Source: Desulfuromonadaceae bacterium
GTDB taxonomy: Bacteria; Desulfobacterota; Desulfuromonadia; Desulfuromonadales; Geopsychrobacteraceae
NCBI GenBank assembly: GCA_013138655.1
Contig: WTCI01000310.1
Location: forward strand, 1 to 26,756
Direction of reading: 5' to 3'
Length of the DNA stretch: 26,756 bases
Shown here: positions 7,651 through 14,846 of the stretch, one piece after another
How the letters are laid out: each line of letters starts with the position of its first letter
Numbering within the stretch: position 1 is the stretch's first letter
Program-made: the position numbers and the translations under genes
Notes under the pieces: model-generated
Databases searched by the model: none
The model's input: only the letters and a program-made list of their open reading frames with translations
What the model was told of the DNA's origin: nothing

Positions 7651-9788
7651 CCGTCCAACGATGTTCCGGCAACGTCAATTACTGGCTGTTGCTAGTGTTG
7701 GTTCTTGCCATGCAGATTATTGTTGCCTGGAGTTCCGTGAGCCATCTGCATGATTCCCAGGTGGCTGAAATCAACAGTATTTCGAAAAAAAACATCTTTT
7801 TTCTGCATGGCCTTATCCAGGATGAATTACAGAATAAAAATTACTCAACGGTCGAATCCCTGTTGCGAAAGTGGGGTAAATCCCATAGCGAGAACATCGC
7901 AAAAGTCGTCCTGACGACGAAAAACGGTTTTACCTTAGGCGCATATCAATGGGACTCAACCCCGGCCCATTCATTGGCCATTGAAGAGGATATTCTTTAT
8001 TCGTACCGGGGCACAGCAACCCTTAAGCTACTGGTCAGCCTGGACAGTGTTTATCAGCGCACAACCCGGATCGCGACGATTTTCGCGGTGGTTATTCTGG
8101 TTTTCACATTACTATTGGTGCAAATGACCCGGCTTTACCTGCGGCAAAAAGCACTGACACAGGCTTTGGATTCACGATCAAGCGCATTGACCAAAACAGT
8201 TGATAACTTAAAAAAGCAGATTGCGGCCCGGACAGCCGCGGAAGAAGCACGGGCTGAAAGTGAATTGAAATATCGAAGCCTGATGGACAATCAAAACGAT
8301 GCCGTTTTTCTTCACCGGGTCAAGGCAGATGGAATTTCCACATTTTCAGAAGTCAACGAACGGGCGATCCGTCAGTACGGCTATACACGGGAAGAATTTT
8401 TACGCCTCAGCCCCCTTGATATTTCTCTGCCGGACGATCTTCAGAAACACCGCGCATCGGGGCATGCGCAACAGCTCCTGGAAAAAGGTCATTTAGTCTA
8501 TGAAATCAGACACATAAAAAAAACCGGACAAATATTCCCGGTTGAGATCAGTGCGACAGTCATAGAATGGCAAGGGGACAAATACGTTTTGTCGGCAGCA
8601 CGAGACATTACGGAGCGCGTACAGATGCAGGAAAAGCAGCAACATCTGGAAAAGCAACTGCTGCACACACAAAAGCTTGAAAGTCTCGGTGTCCTGGCCG
8701 GCGGCATCGCCCACGATTTCAACAATATCCTGATGGCCATTCTCGGTCACAGTGAGCTTGCTGAGCGTGGTTTAGCCAAGGGGACTCCGGTCACCAAAAA
8801 CATCCGGCAGATAAAACTGGCCGCAGAAAAAGCGGCCGAGCTGACCAACCAGATGCTGGCCTACTCAGGCAAAGGGAAATTCGTTATTGAACCACTGGAT
8901 TTAACAACAATCATTCAAGAGATGGAGTACATGCTTTCCGTTTCCATCTCTAAAAAAGCCGTCCTTCGCTACAAACTTGACGAACAGCTGCCAAGCGTAG
9001 AGGCGGATGCAACCCAGATACGTCAGATCATCATGAACCTGGTGATTAACGCTTCAGATGCCATCGCCGACAAAAGCGGGGTGATTAGCCTGTCCACCGG
9101 AGTCATGGCATGTGATCAGAACTATCTGCGGGAAGCCTGGTTGGATGAAAATCAGCCGGCAGGAAGCTACGTGTTTGTCGAAGTGACGGACAACGGCTGC
9201 GGCATGGCCCCGGAAACAACTGCCAATATCTTTGATCCTTTTTTTACCACCAAATTTACCGGCCGCGGTCTTGGCATGTCCGCTGTCCTCGGCATTGTCC
9301 GCGGACATAAAGGGACCATTAAAGTTTATAGTGAACTCGGCAGAGGGACGACATTCAAAGTTCTCCTGCCCGTTTCTGAATTACCGGCAACAAGCGCTGT
9401 TCAAGCAGAAAGTACGGCACCACTGCAAATGACCGGCTTGGCCCTGGTTGTGGATGATGAAGAGCTATTGCGTGAGTTGGGAAAAAACATGCTTGAACTC
9501 TTTGGTTTCACAGTTCTCACCGCGGTCGATGGTCGAGAGGCAGTGACCGTATACAAACAGCACCAAACAGACATCAAGCTGGTTTTGATGGACTTGACCA
9601 TGCCGCATATGGATGGAGAAGAAGCGTTCCGTGAATTGCGCCGCCTCGACCCGAACGTAAAAGTGATTATGAGCAGTGGCTACAATGAGCAGGAAGTCGC
9701 ACAGAAATTTGTCGGCAAAGGGTTACTCGGTTTCGTTCAGAAGCCTTATCAGATATCGGCCTTACAGAATATCATGCAAAAACTTTAG
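7647..9788 (+). CDS. hybrid sensor histidine kinase with C-terminal receiver
   Basis: Inner-membrane hybrid kinase, 713 aa. Parts: membrane segment about 12-32, periplasmic domain about 33-140 with no family I can name, membrane segment about 142-165, a helical linker about 166-205, PAS about 206-325 ending in DITERV, HisKA with His356 in GGIAHDFNN, HATPase_c about 440-580 (NLVINASDAI, DNGCGM, GRGLGMSAVLG), and a receiver about 597-713 with the acidic pair in VVDDEE, phospho-acceptor Asp649 in LMDLTMP, and Lys in FVQKPY. There is no Hpt domain or output domain, so the relay must continue through proteins encoded elsewhere, or the receiver tunes the kinase. Its ATG overlaps the stop of the periplasmic binding protein gene, implying stoichiometric expression of a two-part receptor. 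Confidence 0.92.
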   Translation: MTVQRCSGNVNYWLLLVLVLAMQIIVAWSSVSHLHDSQVAEINSISKKNIFFLHGLIQDELQNKNYSTVESLLRKWGKSHSENIAKVVLTTKNGFTLGAYQWDSTPAHSLAIEEDILYSYRGTATLKLLVSLDSVYQRTTRIATIFAVVILVFTLLLVQMTRLYLRQKALTQALDSRSSALTKTVDNLKKQIAARTAAEEARAESELKYRSLMDNQNDAVFLHRVKADGISTFSEVNERAIRQYGYTREEFLRLSPLDISLPDDLQKHRASGHAQQLLEKGHLVYEIRHIKKTGQIFPVEISATVIEWQGDKYVLSAARDITERVQMQEKQQHLEKQLLHTQKLESLGVLAGGIAHDFNNILMAILGHSELAERGLAKGTPVTKNIRQIKLAAEKAAELTNQMLAYSGKGKFVIEPLDLTTIIQEMEYMLSVSISKKAVLRYKLDEQLPSVEADATQIRQIIMNLVINASDAIADKSGVISLSTGVMACDQNYLREAWLDENQPAGSYVFVEVTDNGCGMAPETTANIFDPFFTTKFTGRGLGMSAVLGIVRGHKGTIKVYSELGRGTTFKVLLPVSELPATSAVQAESTAPLQMTGLALVVDDEELLRELGKNMLELFGFTVLTAVDGREAVTVYKQHQTDIKLVLMDLTMPHMDGEEAFRELRRLDPNVKVIMSSGYNEQEVAQKFVGKGLLGFVQKPYQISALQNIMQKL

Positions 9789-9868
9789 GACGTAGGTTGC
9801 TCCATTCAGAAACACCCGAAACGATCCAGATGCTACTTTCACGACCGCAAAATTTTATTTCTCCTTGC

Positions 9869-9897
9869 TTGACTTTTATTTGGCAGATGTCTAATGT
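9869..9897 (+). promoter_or_regulatory. predicted sigma-70 promoter of the GntR-family gene
   Basis: TTGACT at 9869-9874 and TAATGT at 9892-9897 are separated by 17 bases, matching a sigma-70 -35/-10 pair. The -10 box lies inside the 26-bp palindrome at 9886-9911. The start codon of the regulator is at 9932. Confidence 0.55.
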
Positions 9898-9911
9898 CGA
9901 CATTAGACATC
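9886..9911. promoter_or_regulatory. 26-bp perfect palindrome, probable GntR operator
   Basis: The half-site GATGTCTAATGTC is followed at once by its exact reverse complement, centred at 9898/9899, with no mismatch over 26 bases. It covers the predicted -10 box and ends 20 bases before the regulator's start codon. GntR/FadR proteins bind palindromes as dimers, so negative autoregulation is the simplest reading. I found no second copy before the aminomutase or synthetase genes; if they are controlled by this regulator, it may be through readthrough from this promoter. Confidence 0.7.
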
Positions 9912-9931
9912 AAGAAGGAGCTGGGACGGTT

Positions 9932-10570
9932 ATGCCAATTGTCAAAAAAACTTATAAAGATCAGGTTGTTGACTATGTTTATCAACTCCTGTTGACGAAC
10001 GAGCTGGGCCCGGGAGATCAATTGAAAGAGAGCCTGCTGGCTGAGCAGATGGGGATCAGCAGGGCACCGATCCGTGAGGCGATGAAAGAGCTGATCATGA
10101 ACGGTCTGGTCGATTATCGTCCCCAGGTGGGCAACTTCATTCCTGTTTTGTCCCCCAAGCAGATTGTCGACAGCTACACCACACGTGGTGTCCTTGAGGG
10201 TTACGCGGTGATGGAGACCTGTGATCAGTTTTCCGCTGAAGAGGTCGACAAGCTCGAAAACCTGACCGAGCAGATGGAAAATTATGCCCATAAAAAGAAC
10301 CACAAAATGGTCATCGAGGCCGGCGGAGAATTTCACGATCTCTTGATCAGTAAGAACAATAACGTGCAACTGCTGGAATACACGGACCGTCTCAGTTTGA
10401 AGCTGCATATTCTGTTTTTTAAATATTTGGGAAAGCTCTACGGCCCCTCTGAAGTTGGCCGACGGCATCGGGAAATTGTCGAAAGTGTTAAATCAAAAGA
10501 TCTGGGGCTGATTGAAAAGGTTATTCGGCAGCATTACGTCGAAACGGGGTCGAAAATAGCGATTCTTTAA
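9932..10570 (+). CDS. GntR-family transcriptional regulator, FCD (FadR/VanR) type
   Basis: DNA-binding regulator of 212 aa. The N-terminal winged helix (about 1-75) has the family pattern LGPGDQLKESLLAEQMGISR followed by APIREAMKELIMNGLV. The C-terminal FCD ligand domain (about 85-210) keeps the metal/ligand-binding residues: EFHDLL, RRHREIVES and RQHYVETG. FCD regulators usually sense small carboxylates or amino-acid-like effectors. I start at ATG 9932 (AAGGAG at 9914-9919, rather distant), because the frame upstream to 9797 runs through the promoter and palindrome and lacks family similarity. It lies 85 bases before the aminomutase gene on the same strand, so it probably controls that cluster; this is inference. 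Confidence 0.92.
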   Translation: MPIVKKTYKDQVVDYVYQLLLTNELGPGDQLKESLLAEQMGISRAPIREAMKELIMNGLVDYRPQVGNFIPVLSPKQIVDSYTTRGVLEGYAVMETCDQFSAEEVDKLENLTEQMENYAHKKNHKMVIEAGGEFHDLLISKNNNVQLLEYTDRLSLKLHILFFKYLGKLYGPSEVGRRHREIVESVKSKDLGLIEKVIRQHYVETGSKIAIL

Positions 10571-10655
10571 TATTTGTGGGTTCAGAGCAAGTTAACTCCG
10601 AAATTTTACATCTCAATCATATAGAAGATAAGCCTGCAACATCACGGAGGAAAAG

Positions 10656-11732
10656 ATGGCAGAAGAATGGGTTCAGCAGATGCAGAACGAAGTGAACACA
10701 CTTGAGAAACTCGAAGAGTACATCAATGTCTCTGACGACGAAAGGGAAGCGATTCAGACCCTGAAAACCAAATGGGGAACAACCCCCTATTTTGCGTCGT
10801 TGATGGACAAAGATGACCCGAAATGCCCGATCCGGATGCAAGTACTTCCGTCGATGAAGGAAAAAATCAATGAGTTCGGGATGGATAACTACCTGGTGTG
10901 GAAAGAAAACCGCGCTACGGAAGAAGTTCGTCCGGACAGTATCGCCCGTCAGTACAAAGACCGGATTGCTTTTACCGTTGTCGAGGTCTGTGGAATTTAC
11001 TGTCGCCACTGTTTCCGCAAAGAACTGGTGGTCGATCAGAATCTGCAACTGCGCTTTGATGCTGACGAAGGCCTGGCCTGGATTGCCGAGCATAAGGAAA
11101 TCCGCGATGTACTGATTACCGGTGGCGATCCGCTGCTGTTGTCGGATGAAAAACTGGAGTACTTGATCACCAAACTGCGCGAAATGCCGCACATCGAGAT
11201 GATCCGTATCGGTTCACGTCTGCCGATTGTTCTGCCGCAGCGGATTACCGAAGGCTTGAAAAAAGCAATCGGCGGTTTTCACAAGGTTCCGGTGTGGATC
11301 AACACCCAGTGTAATCACCCGAAGGAGATCACCGAAGCAACGGAAAAAGCCGTTTACGAGCTGCTGAGTTGCGGGATCAATGTGGGGAACCAGGCGGTGC
11401 TGCTTAAGGGGATTAACGATGACGTGCCGACATTCAGGGAACTGCACCAGAAACTGCTGCGTACCCGGATTCGCCCCTACTATGTTTTTTATTGCGAGCC
11501 GGCTCCGGGGATCGACCATTTCCGTACCCCGGTGGAAAAGGGTGCTGAGCTGATTCGTGACGCGCTGCGTGGACACACCACCGGTCTGGCACAACCGATG
11601 TACGTGCTGGCGACCAATATCGGCAAGATTCCACTGATGCCAGACTATTACATTGTTGATAAAAACGAGAAGGAATACACGCTGAGAAACCACCTGGGAG
11701 AGACCACCAAAATTCCGAATATTCCTGAATAA
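10656..11732 (+). CDS. KamA-family radical SAM/PLP aminomutase, substrate uncertain
   Basis: Radical SAM enzyme of the lysine/glutamate 2,3-aminomutase group, expected to move an alpha-amino group to the beta carbon using a 4Fe-4S cluster, SAM and PLP. The 358-aa protein has CGIYCRHC (Cys112, 116, 119), Arg121 at the carboxylate-binding position (Arg134 in clostridial lysine aminomutase), GGDPL (156-160), and PLP-lysine 324 in NIGKIPLMPDY. By hand alignment, the two aspartates that hold the substrate epsilon-amino group in lysine 2,3-aminomutase (Asp293, Asp330) correspond to Glu281 and Ala319 here, so lysine is an unlikely substrate. The known glutamate-enzyme pair (Lys/Asn) is not clearly present either. 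No acetyltransferase gene (ablB) is adjacent; a glutamine synthetase gene follows 80 bases later. GGAGG precedes the ATG. EpmB-like tRNA/EF-P modification is less likely. Confidence 0.85.
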   Translation: MAEEWVQQMQNEVNTLEKLEEYINVSDDEREAIQTLKTKWGTTPYFASLMDKDDPKCPIRMQVLPSMKEKINEFGMDNYLVWKENRATEEVRPDSIARQYKDRIAFTVVEVCGIYCRHCFRKELVVDQNLQLRFDADEGLAWIAEHKEIRDVLITGGDPLLLSDEKLEYLITKLREMPHIEMIRIGSRLPIVLPQRITEGLKKAIGGFHKVPVWINTQCNHPKEITEATEKAVYELLSCGINVGNQAVLLKGINDDVPTFRELHQKLLRTRIRPYYVFYCEPAPGIDHFRTPVEKGAELIRDALRGHTTGLAQPMYVLATNIGKIPLMPDYYIVDKNEKEYTLRNHLGETTKIPNIPE

Positions 11733-11747
11733 CAGGCCCCTAAAATA

Positions 11748-11781
11748 ATTTATGGAGGCTGCTGTCACAGCCTCCATAAAT
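11748..11781. other. 14-bp perfect hairpin between the aminomutase and synthetase genes
   Basis: ATTTATGGAGGCTG at 11748-11761 pairs perfectly with 11768-11781 across a CTGTCA loop. There is no T-run after it on the + strand, and the ribosome site of the next gene (AAGGAG, 11799-11804) is 17 bases further. It could be a partial terminator, a processing or stability element that sets the ratio of the two proteins, or the end of the upstream transcript. Confidence 0.6.
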
Positions 11782-11812
11782 ACATTGTACATCCCCGCAA
11801 GGAGAGGCACAG

Positions 11813-13234
11813 ATGAATCTACAAAGACTACAGGAACTCATCCAGGAAAAAAAGGTCAAAAATATCGACCTGAAGTATGTCGACCTGGTCGGACGCTGGT
11901 ACCATATCAATTTTCCGGCCCGGCGGCTCGATTATGTCATGGAGCACGGCATCCCTTTTGATGGTTCCAGTATCCCCGGAATGCGTAACGTGGAATCGGG
12001 TGACCTGATCCTGATGCCGGATATTTCCACTGCCCGTTATGACAATTTCAATCCGAATCCCACCGTGCAGATTATCTGTTCGATCCGTGAAGCCGATTCC
12101 CCGGCGGGGTATAAAAAAGATCCCCGCAGTGTCGCGGAAAGATCATTTAACTATCTAAAAGAAAGCGGGATTGCCGATGAAATATTGTGGATCCCGGAGT
12201 TCGAATTCAACCTGTTCAGCGAAGCTGTCTATTACAACACCAAACATAAAGCGGGCTACCGGCTTTCCACCATGGAAAATAAGGAAGCCCTGCCGTTTGA
12301 TTACGAAGATTCCGATGCCACGGCTCTGACACACCGCAAAGGCTATCATCTGGATCGGCCCTATGATCGGAACGCAAGTGTCCGGGAGGAGATCTCCGAT
12401 TATATTGAAGAGCATATCTGCCCGATCCGTTACCACCACCATGAAGTCGGCATCAGTTCACAGCAGGAGATTGAAACCGAACTGGCTCCATTCCCGGAAA
12501 TCGCCGATAACATCATGTATATCAAGAGCGCCATTCAGCAGATTGCCCTCAAGCATGGGTTGACCGCAACCCTGATGCCGAAGCCGATGTACGAAGAGGC
12601 CGGGAACGGGATGCATTTCCATATGCTGCTGAGAAAAAACGGGAAAAACATCCTCTATGAGAAAGGCGGTTATGCCGATCTTTCAGACGATGCCCTGCAT
12701 TTCATCGGCGGGATTCTCCACCATGGTAAGTCGCTGGTTGCCCTGACAAATCCAAGTACCAATTCCTATAAACGTCTGCTGCCCGGATTTGAAGCACCCG
12801 TCAAGCTGATCTTCGGGCTGGCCAACCGCAGTGCCGCAATCCGCATTCCCAAATATGCGACAACTGAAGAAAACAAGCGCTTTGAATTCCGCACCGGCGA
12901 CGCAACCTGTAACCCCTACCTGGCGACCAGCGCGCTGATCATGGCCGGTATCGATGGTATCAAAAACAAGATCGACCCGACCGCGCATAATCACGGACCC
13001 TTCGATGAAAATATTTTCGACTGGCCGGAAGAGAAACGCAATGCCCTGCCGGCGATTCCGGCCAACCTGGAAGAGGCGTTACAGGAATTAAAAAAAGACC
13101 ACGACTATCTGCTGCAAGGCGGCGTGTTCAGTGAAATGCTGATTGATGGGTTAATTGAAGAAAAGATGAAAGAAGTGATCGCTGTCAATGAGCGACCAAC
13201 CCCGTACGAAATGAATCTCTATTTCAACCTTTGA
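11813..13234 (+). CDS. divergent type I glutamine synthetase without the adenylylation tyrosine
   Basis: ATP-dependent ligase of the glutamine synthetase I fold, 473 aa (469 in E. coli), AAGGAG 8 bases before the ATG. Active-site residues are kept: Asp50 (FDGSS), Glu129/Glu131 (PEFEF), Glu211 and Glu219, His268 (GMHFH), Arg321, Glu327 (GFEAP), Arg339, Arg344 and Glu358/Arg360. It has the region of the beta-type insertion. Three departures stand out: the adenylylation motif NLYDLP reads NIFDWP (Phe402 for Tyr397); the usual RFPD after the catalytic Arg reads RTGD; and the conserved GYFPVPP tract reads GYHLDRP. GlnE therefore cannot modify it at that site. Position behind the aminomutase suggests a specialised ligase, perhaps acting on a beta-amino acid; ordinary glutamine synthesis cannot be excluded, so I give no glnA symbol. 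Confidence 0.9.
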   Translation: MNLQRLQELIQEKKVKNIDLKYVDLVGRWYHINFPARRLDYVMEHGIPFDGSSIPGMRNVESGDLILMPDISTARYDNFNPNPTVQIICSIREADSPAGYKKDPRSVAERSFNYLKESGIADEILWIPEFEFNLFSEAVYYNTKHKAGYRLSTMENKEALPFDYEDSDATALTHRKGYHLDRPYDRNASVREEISDYIEEHICPIRYHHHEVGISSQQEIETELAPFPEIADNIMYIKSAIQQIALKHGLTATLMPKPMYEEAGNGMHFHMLLRKNGKNILYEKGGYADLSDDALHFIGGILHHGKSLVALTNPSTNSYKRLLPGFEAPVKLIFGLANRSAAIRIPKYATTEENKRFEFRTGDATCNPYLATSALIMAGIDGIKNKIDPTAHNHGPFDENIFDWPEEKRNALPAIPANLEEALQELKKDHDYLLQGGVFSEMLIDGLIEEKMKEVIAVNERPTPYEMNLYFNL

Positions 13235-13256
13235 TGACTTTTTGCGACGCCATCAA
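13231..13256. repeat. dispersed hairpin repeat, copy after the synthetase gene
   Basis: GACTTTTTGCGACGCCATCA at 13236-13255 is identical to the reverse complement of 19952-19971. Short arms TTGATG / CATCAA make it a hairpin that overlaps the synthetase stop codon. A shorter near-copy (GCGACGTCATCAAT, one mismatch) lies just after the prfC stop at 2983-2996. The rest of the gap to 13313 holds a weak CGGCGC/GCGCCG hairpin at 13270-13291 between two convergent genes. Confidence 0.65.
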
Positions 13257-13313
13257 TATTGGTCCTTTTCGGCGCTGTCCGCGTTGCGCCGGCCTGACTT
13301 AACGCATGGGGTA

Positions 13314-13871
13314 TCAGTTATTTTCGGACACCGGACTTCCAGAGAAGGGGGACTTCAACACACTCTGGTGCCTGGGCGTCGAACCCTTCAGAACGGATTT
13401 TTTCACCCCCTTGGGCTCAAAGATAAACTGCCATTCGCTGTAGCGGGTCTTGTCGGAAAAATTCTTGTTTTCCTCAGAAAAGTTATTCTTCTTAAACGGC
13501 TCCAGTTCACTCCTGCTTTTCACCCCCTGAATCCGTCCCACCGGATCCTTGATCAGCACCCAGTCTTGACCAGTCATCGGATCCGGATAAAGTTTGCGTA
13601 AGTGTCGAACTGTGGCAACCGAGCGTGGGTCTTTCGTCAGGTTTTTCAGGTCGGACGGAAGCATCGCCCGGGCACCGGCTCGGGAGGTTAGATAATAGGA
13701 CTCAATTGCCCGACGATACTGATCCCCACGCCAGAGCAGTTCCTGCTCCTTGGCGCGCTGCACGATAGTCTTCCAGGTGGCTCCGGCAATCCCCGACAGC
13801 AAGCCAAGGATGGTTACAGCAATCAACACCGACATGAGAGCGGCACCATTTTTTGTTTGTAGATATTTCAT
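13314..13871 (-). CDS. atypical type II secretion/type IV pseudopilin-like protein
   Basis: Predicted inner-membrane pseudopilin of 185 aa. The N-terminus MKYLQTKNGAALMSVLIA followed by VTILGLLSGIAGATW is a short basic leader with a G/A prepilin-peptidase-like site after Gly9 and a hydrophobic helix. The Glu normally at position +5 of the mature protein is Ser14 here. The rest is soluble, with YPDPMTGQDWVLIKDP, a motif I associate with GspG/PulG-like proteins of Geobacter relatives, and a Lys/Ser-rich tail. ATG at 13871 puts the leader at pilin length; the frame is open to 13934 but those 21 residues look unrelated, and neither start has a strong ribosome site. No secretion or pilus genes are adjacent, so it is an isolated minor (pseudo)pilin candidate. 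It is divergent from ttcA. Confidence 0.72.
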   Translation of the reverse strand: MKYLQTKNGAALMSVLIAVTILGLLSGIAGATWKTIVQRAKEQELLWRGDQYRRAIESYYLTSRAGARAMLPSDLKNLTKDPRSVATVRHLRKLYPDPMTGQDWVLIKDPVGRIQGVKSRSELEPFKKNNFSEENKNFSDKTRYSEWQFIFEPKGVKKSVLKGSTPRHQSVLKSPFSGSPVSENN

Positions 13872-14071
13872 CGCAAGTCGACTGAAAGCTGGGTAAAAAT
13901 ATGTAAAACTACATTCTCTGTAATGGTTCCCCATCTACAGATTTTCTTCAAGTTATTTACCAAGAATACGGATTCTTTTCCAGGGCAGCCTCCTGGATAT
14001 CCCGGCAGAATCTTGCCTTTTTAAGCGGATTCATTTACTAATGCCAGTTCACATTCGGGAGGAAGGATCAA

Positions 14072-14824
14072 GTGGCAGACCTTTTTCAACACATCAAAAG
14101 ACTGACCGGCAAAGCGATCGGGGATTTCCAACTGATTGAAGATGGTGACCGGATCGCGGTCGGGGTCTCAGGGGGGAAGGATTCCTACACCCTGTTGCAG
14201 GTTCTGGAGGCTTTGCGCCGAAAAGCCCCGGTCAGGTTCGATCTGATTGCGGTCAACGTCGATTCGGGGTTTTCCGGCTATCGCAAGGAATTGATCGAAC
14301 AGTATCTGCAGGAGCAGCAGTTCCCTTACCGGATGGCCTCTGCGGATTGTGACCGGATCATCAAAGAGAAACGCCGCCCCGGTTCATCCTATTGTGCTTT
14401 CTGTGCCCGCCTGCGTCGCGGTATTCTTTACACTCAGGCAACAGAGCTGGACTGTAACAAGGTTGCCCTGGGACATCATCTGGATGACTTTATCGAAACC
14501 CTGCTGCTGAACCAATTTTATGCCGGCACCCTGGCGGCAATGAGCCCCAAGCTCCTTGCGGATAACGGCAAGCAGACTGTCATTCGACCACTGGTCTATG
14601 TTGAAGAGTCCGATATCACTGAATACAGCAGCGTGGCAAACTACCCGATCGTCTGCTGCGCCTGCCCGGTCGCCGGGGATGAAGATCAGCAGCGGCAAAG
14701 AATGAAACAGCTGATCAAGCAACTTTCCGGGGAAATTCCACAGATCCGTAACAGTATGATCAGTGCACTGGGGAATGTTCATCCCCGGCATCTGCTCGAT
14801 CAACAGTTGCAGAAGCGGGGGTAA
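14072..14824 (+). CDS. ttcA: tRNA 2-thiocytidine biosynthesis protein TtcA family
   Basis: ATP- and Fe-S-dependent tRNA thiolase that makes 2-thiocytidine at position 32. The 250-aa protein has the PP-loop SGGKDS (33-38), the CAFC pair (Cys108, Cys111) and a later cluster CCACPVAG (Cys195-198) that supplies further cluster cysteines, plus ALGHHLDDFIETLLLN typical of TtcA. It is shorter than the E. coli protein (311 aa), mainly at the ends, which is common in this group. GTG at 14072 is preceded by GGAGGAAGGA, a strong ribosome site. The gene converges on the receiver-J-domain gene, with only 22 bases between stops and no clear terminator. Confidence 0.9.
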   Translation: MADLFQHIKRLTGKAIGDFQLIEDGDRIAVGVSGGKDSYTLLQVLEALRRKAPVRFDLIAVNVDSGFSGYRKELIEQYLQEQQFPYRMASADCDRIIKEKRRPGSSYCAFCARLRRGILYTQATELDCNKVALGHHLDDFIETLLLNQFYAGTLAAMSPKLLADNGKQTVIRPLVYVEESDITEYSSVANYPIVCCACPVAGDEDQQRQRMKQLIKQLSGEIPQIRNSMISALGNVHPRHLLDQQLQKRG

Positions 14825-14846
14825 CGGGTTCTGATTTAAACCAGGG

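Noticed and set aside
9797..9931. N-terminal extension of the GntR regulator
   Set aside because: The 45 extra codons run through the predicted promoter and the perfect palindrome and resemble no winged-helix leader.
10656..11732. Calling this gene ablA (lysine 2,3-aminomutase of N-epsilon-acetyl-beta-lysine synthesis)
   Set aside because: The lysine-binding aspartates are not conserved and no ablB acetyltransferase gene is adjacent.
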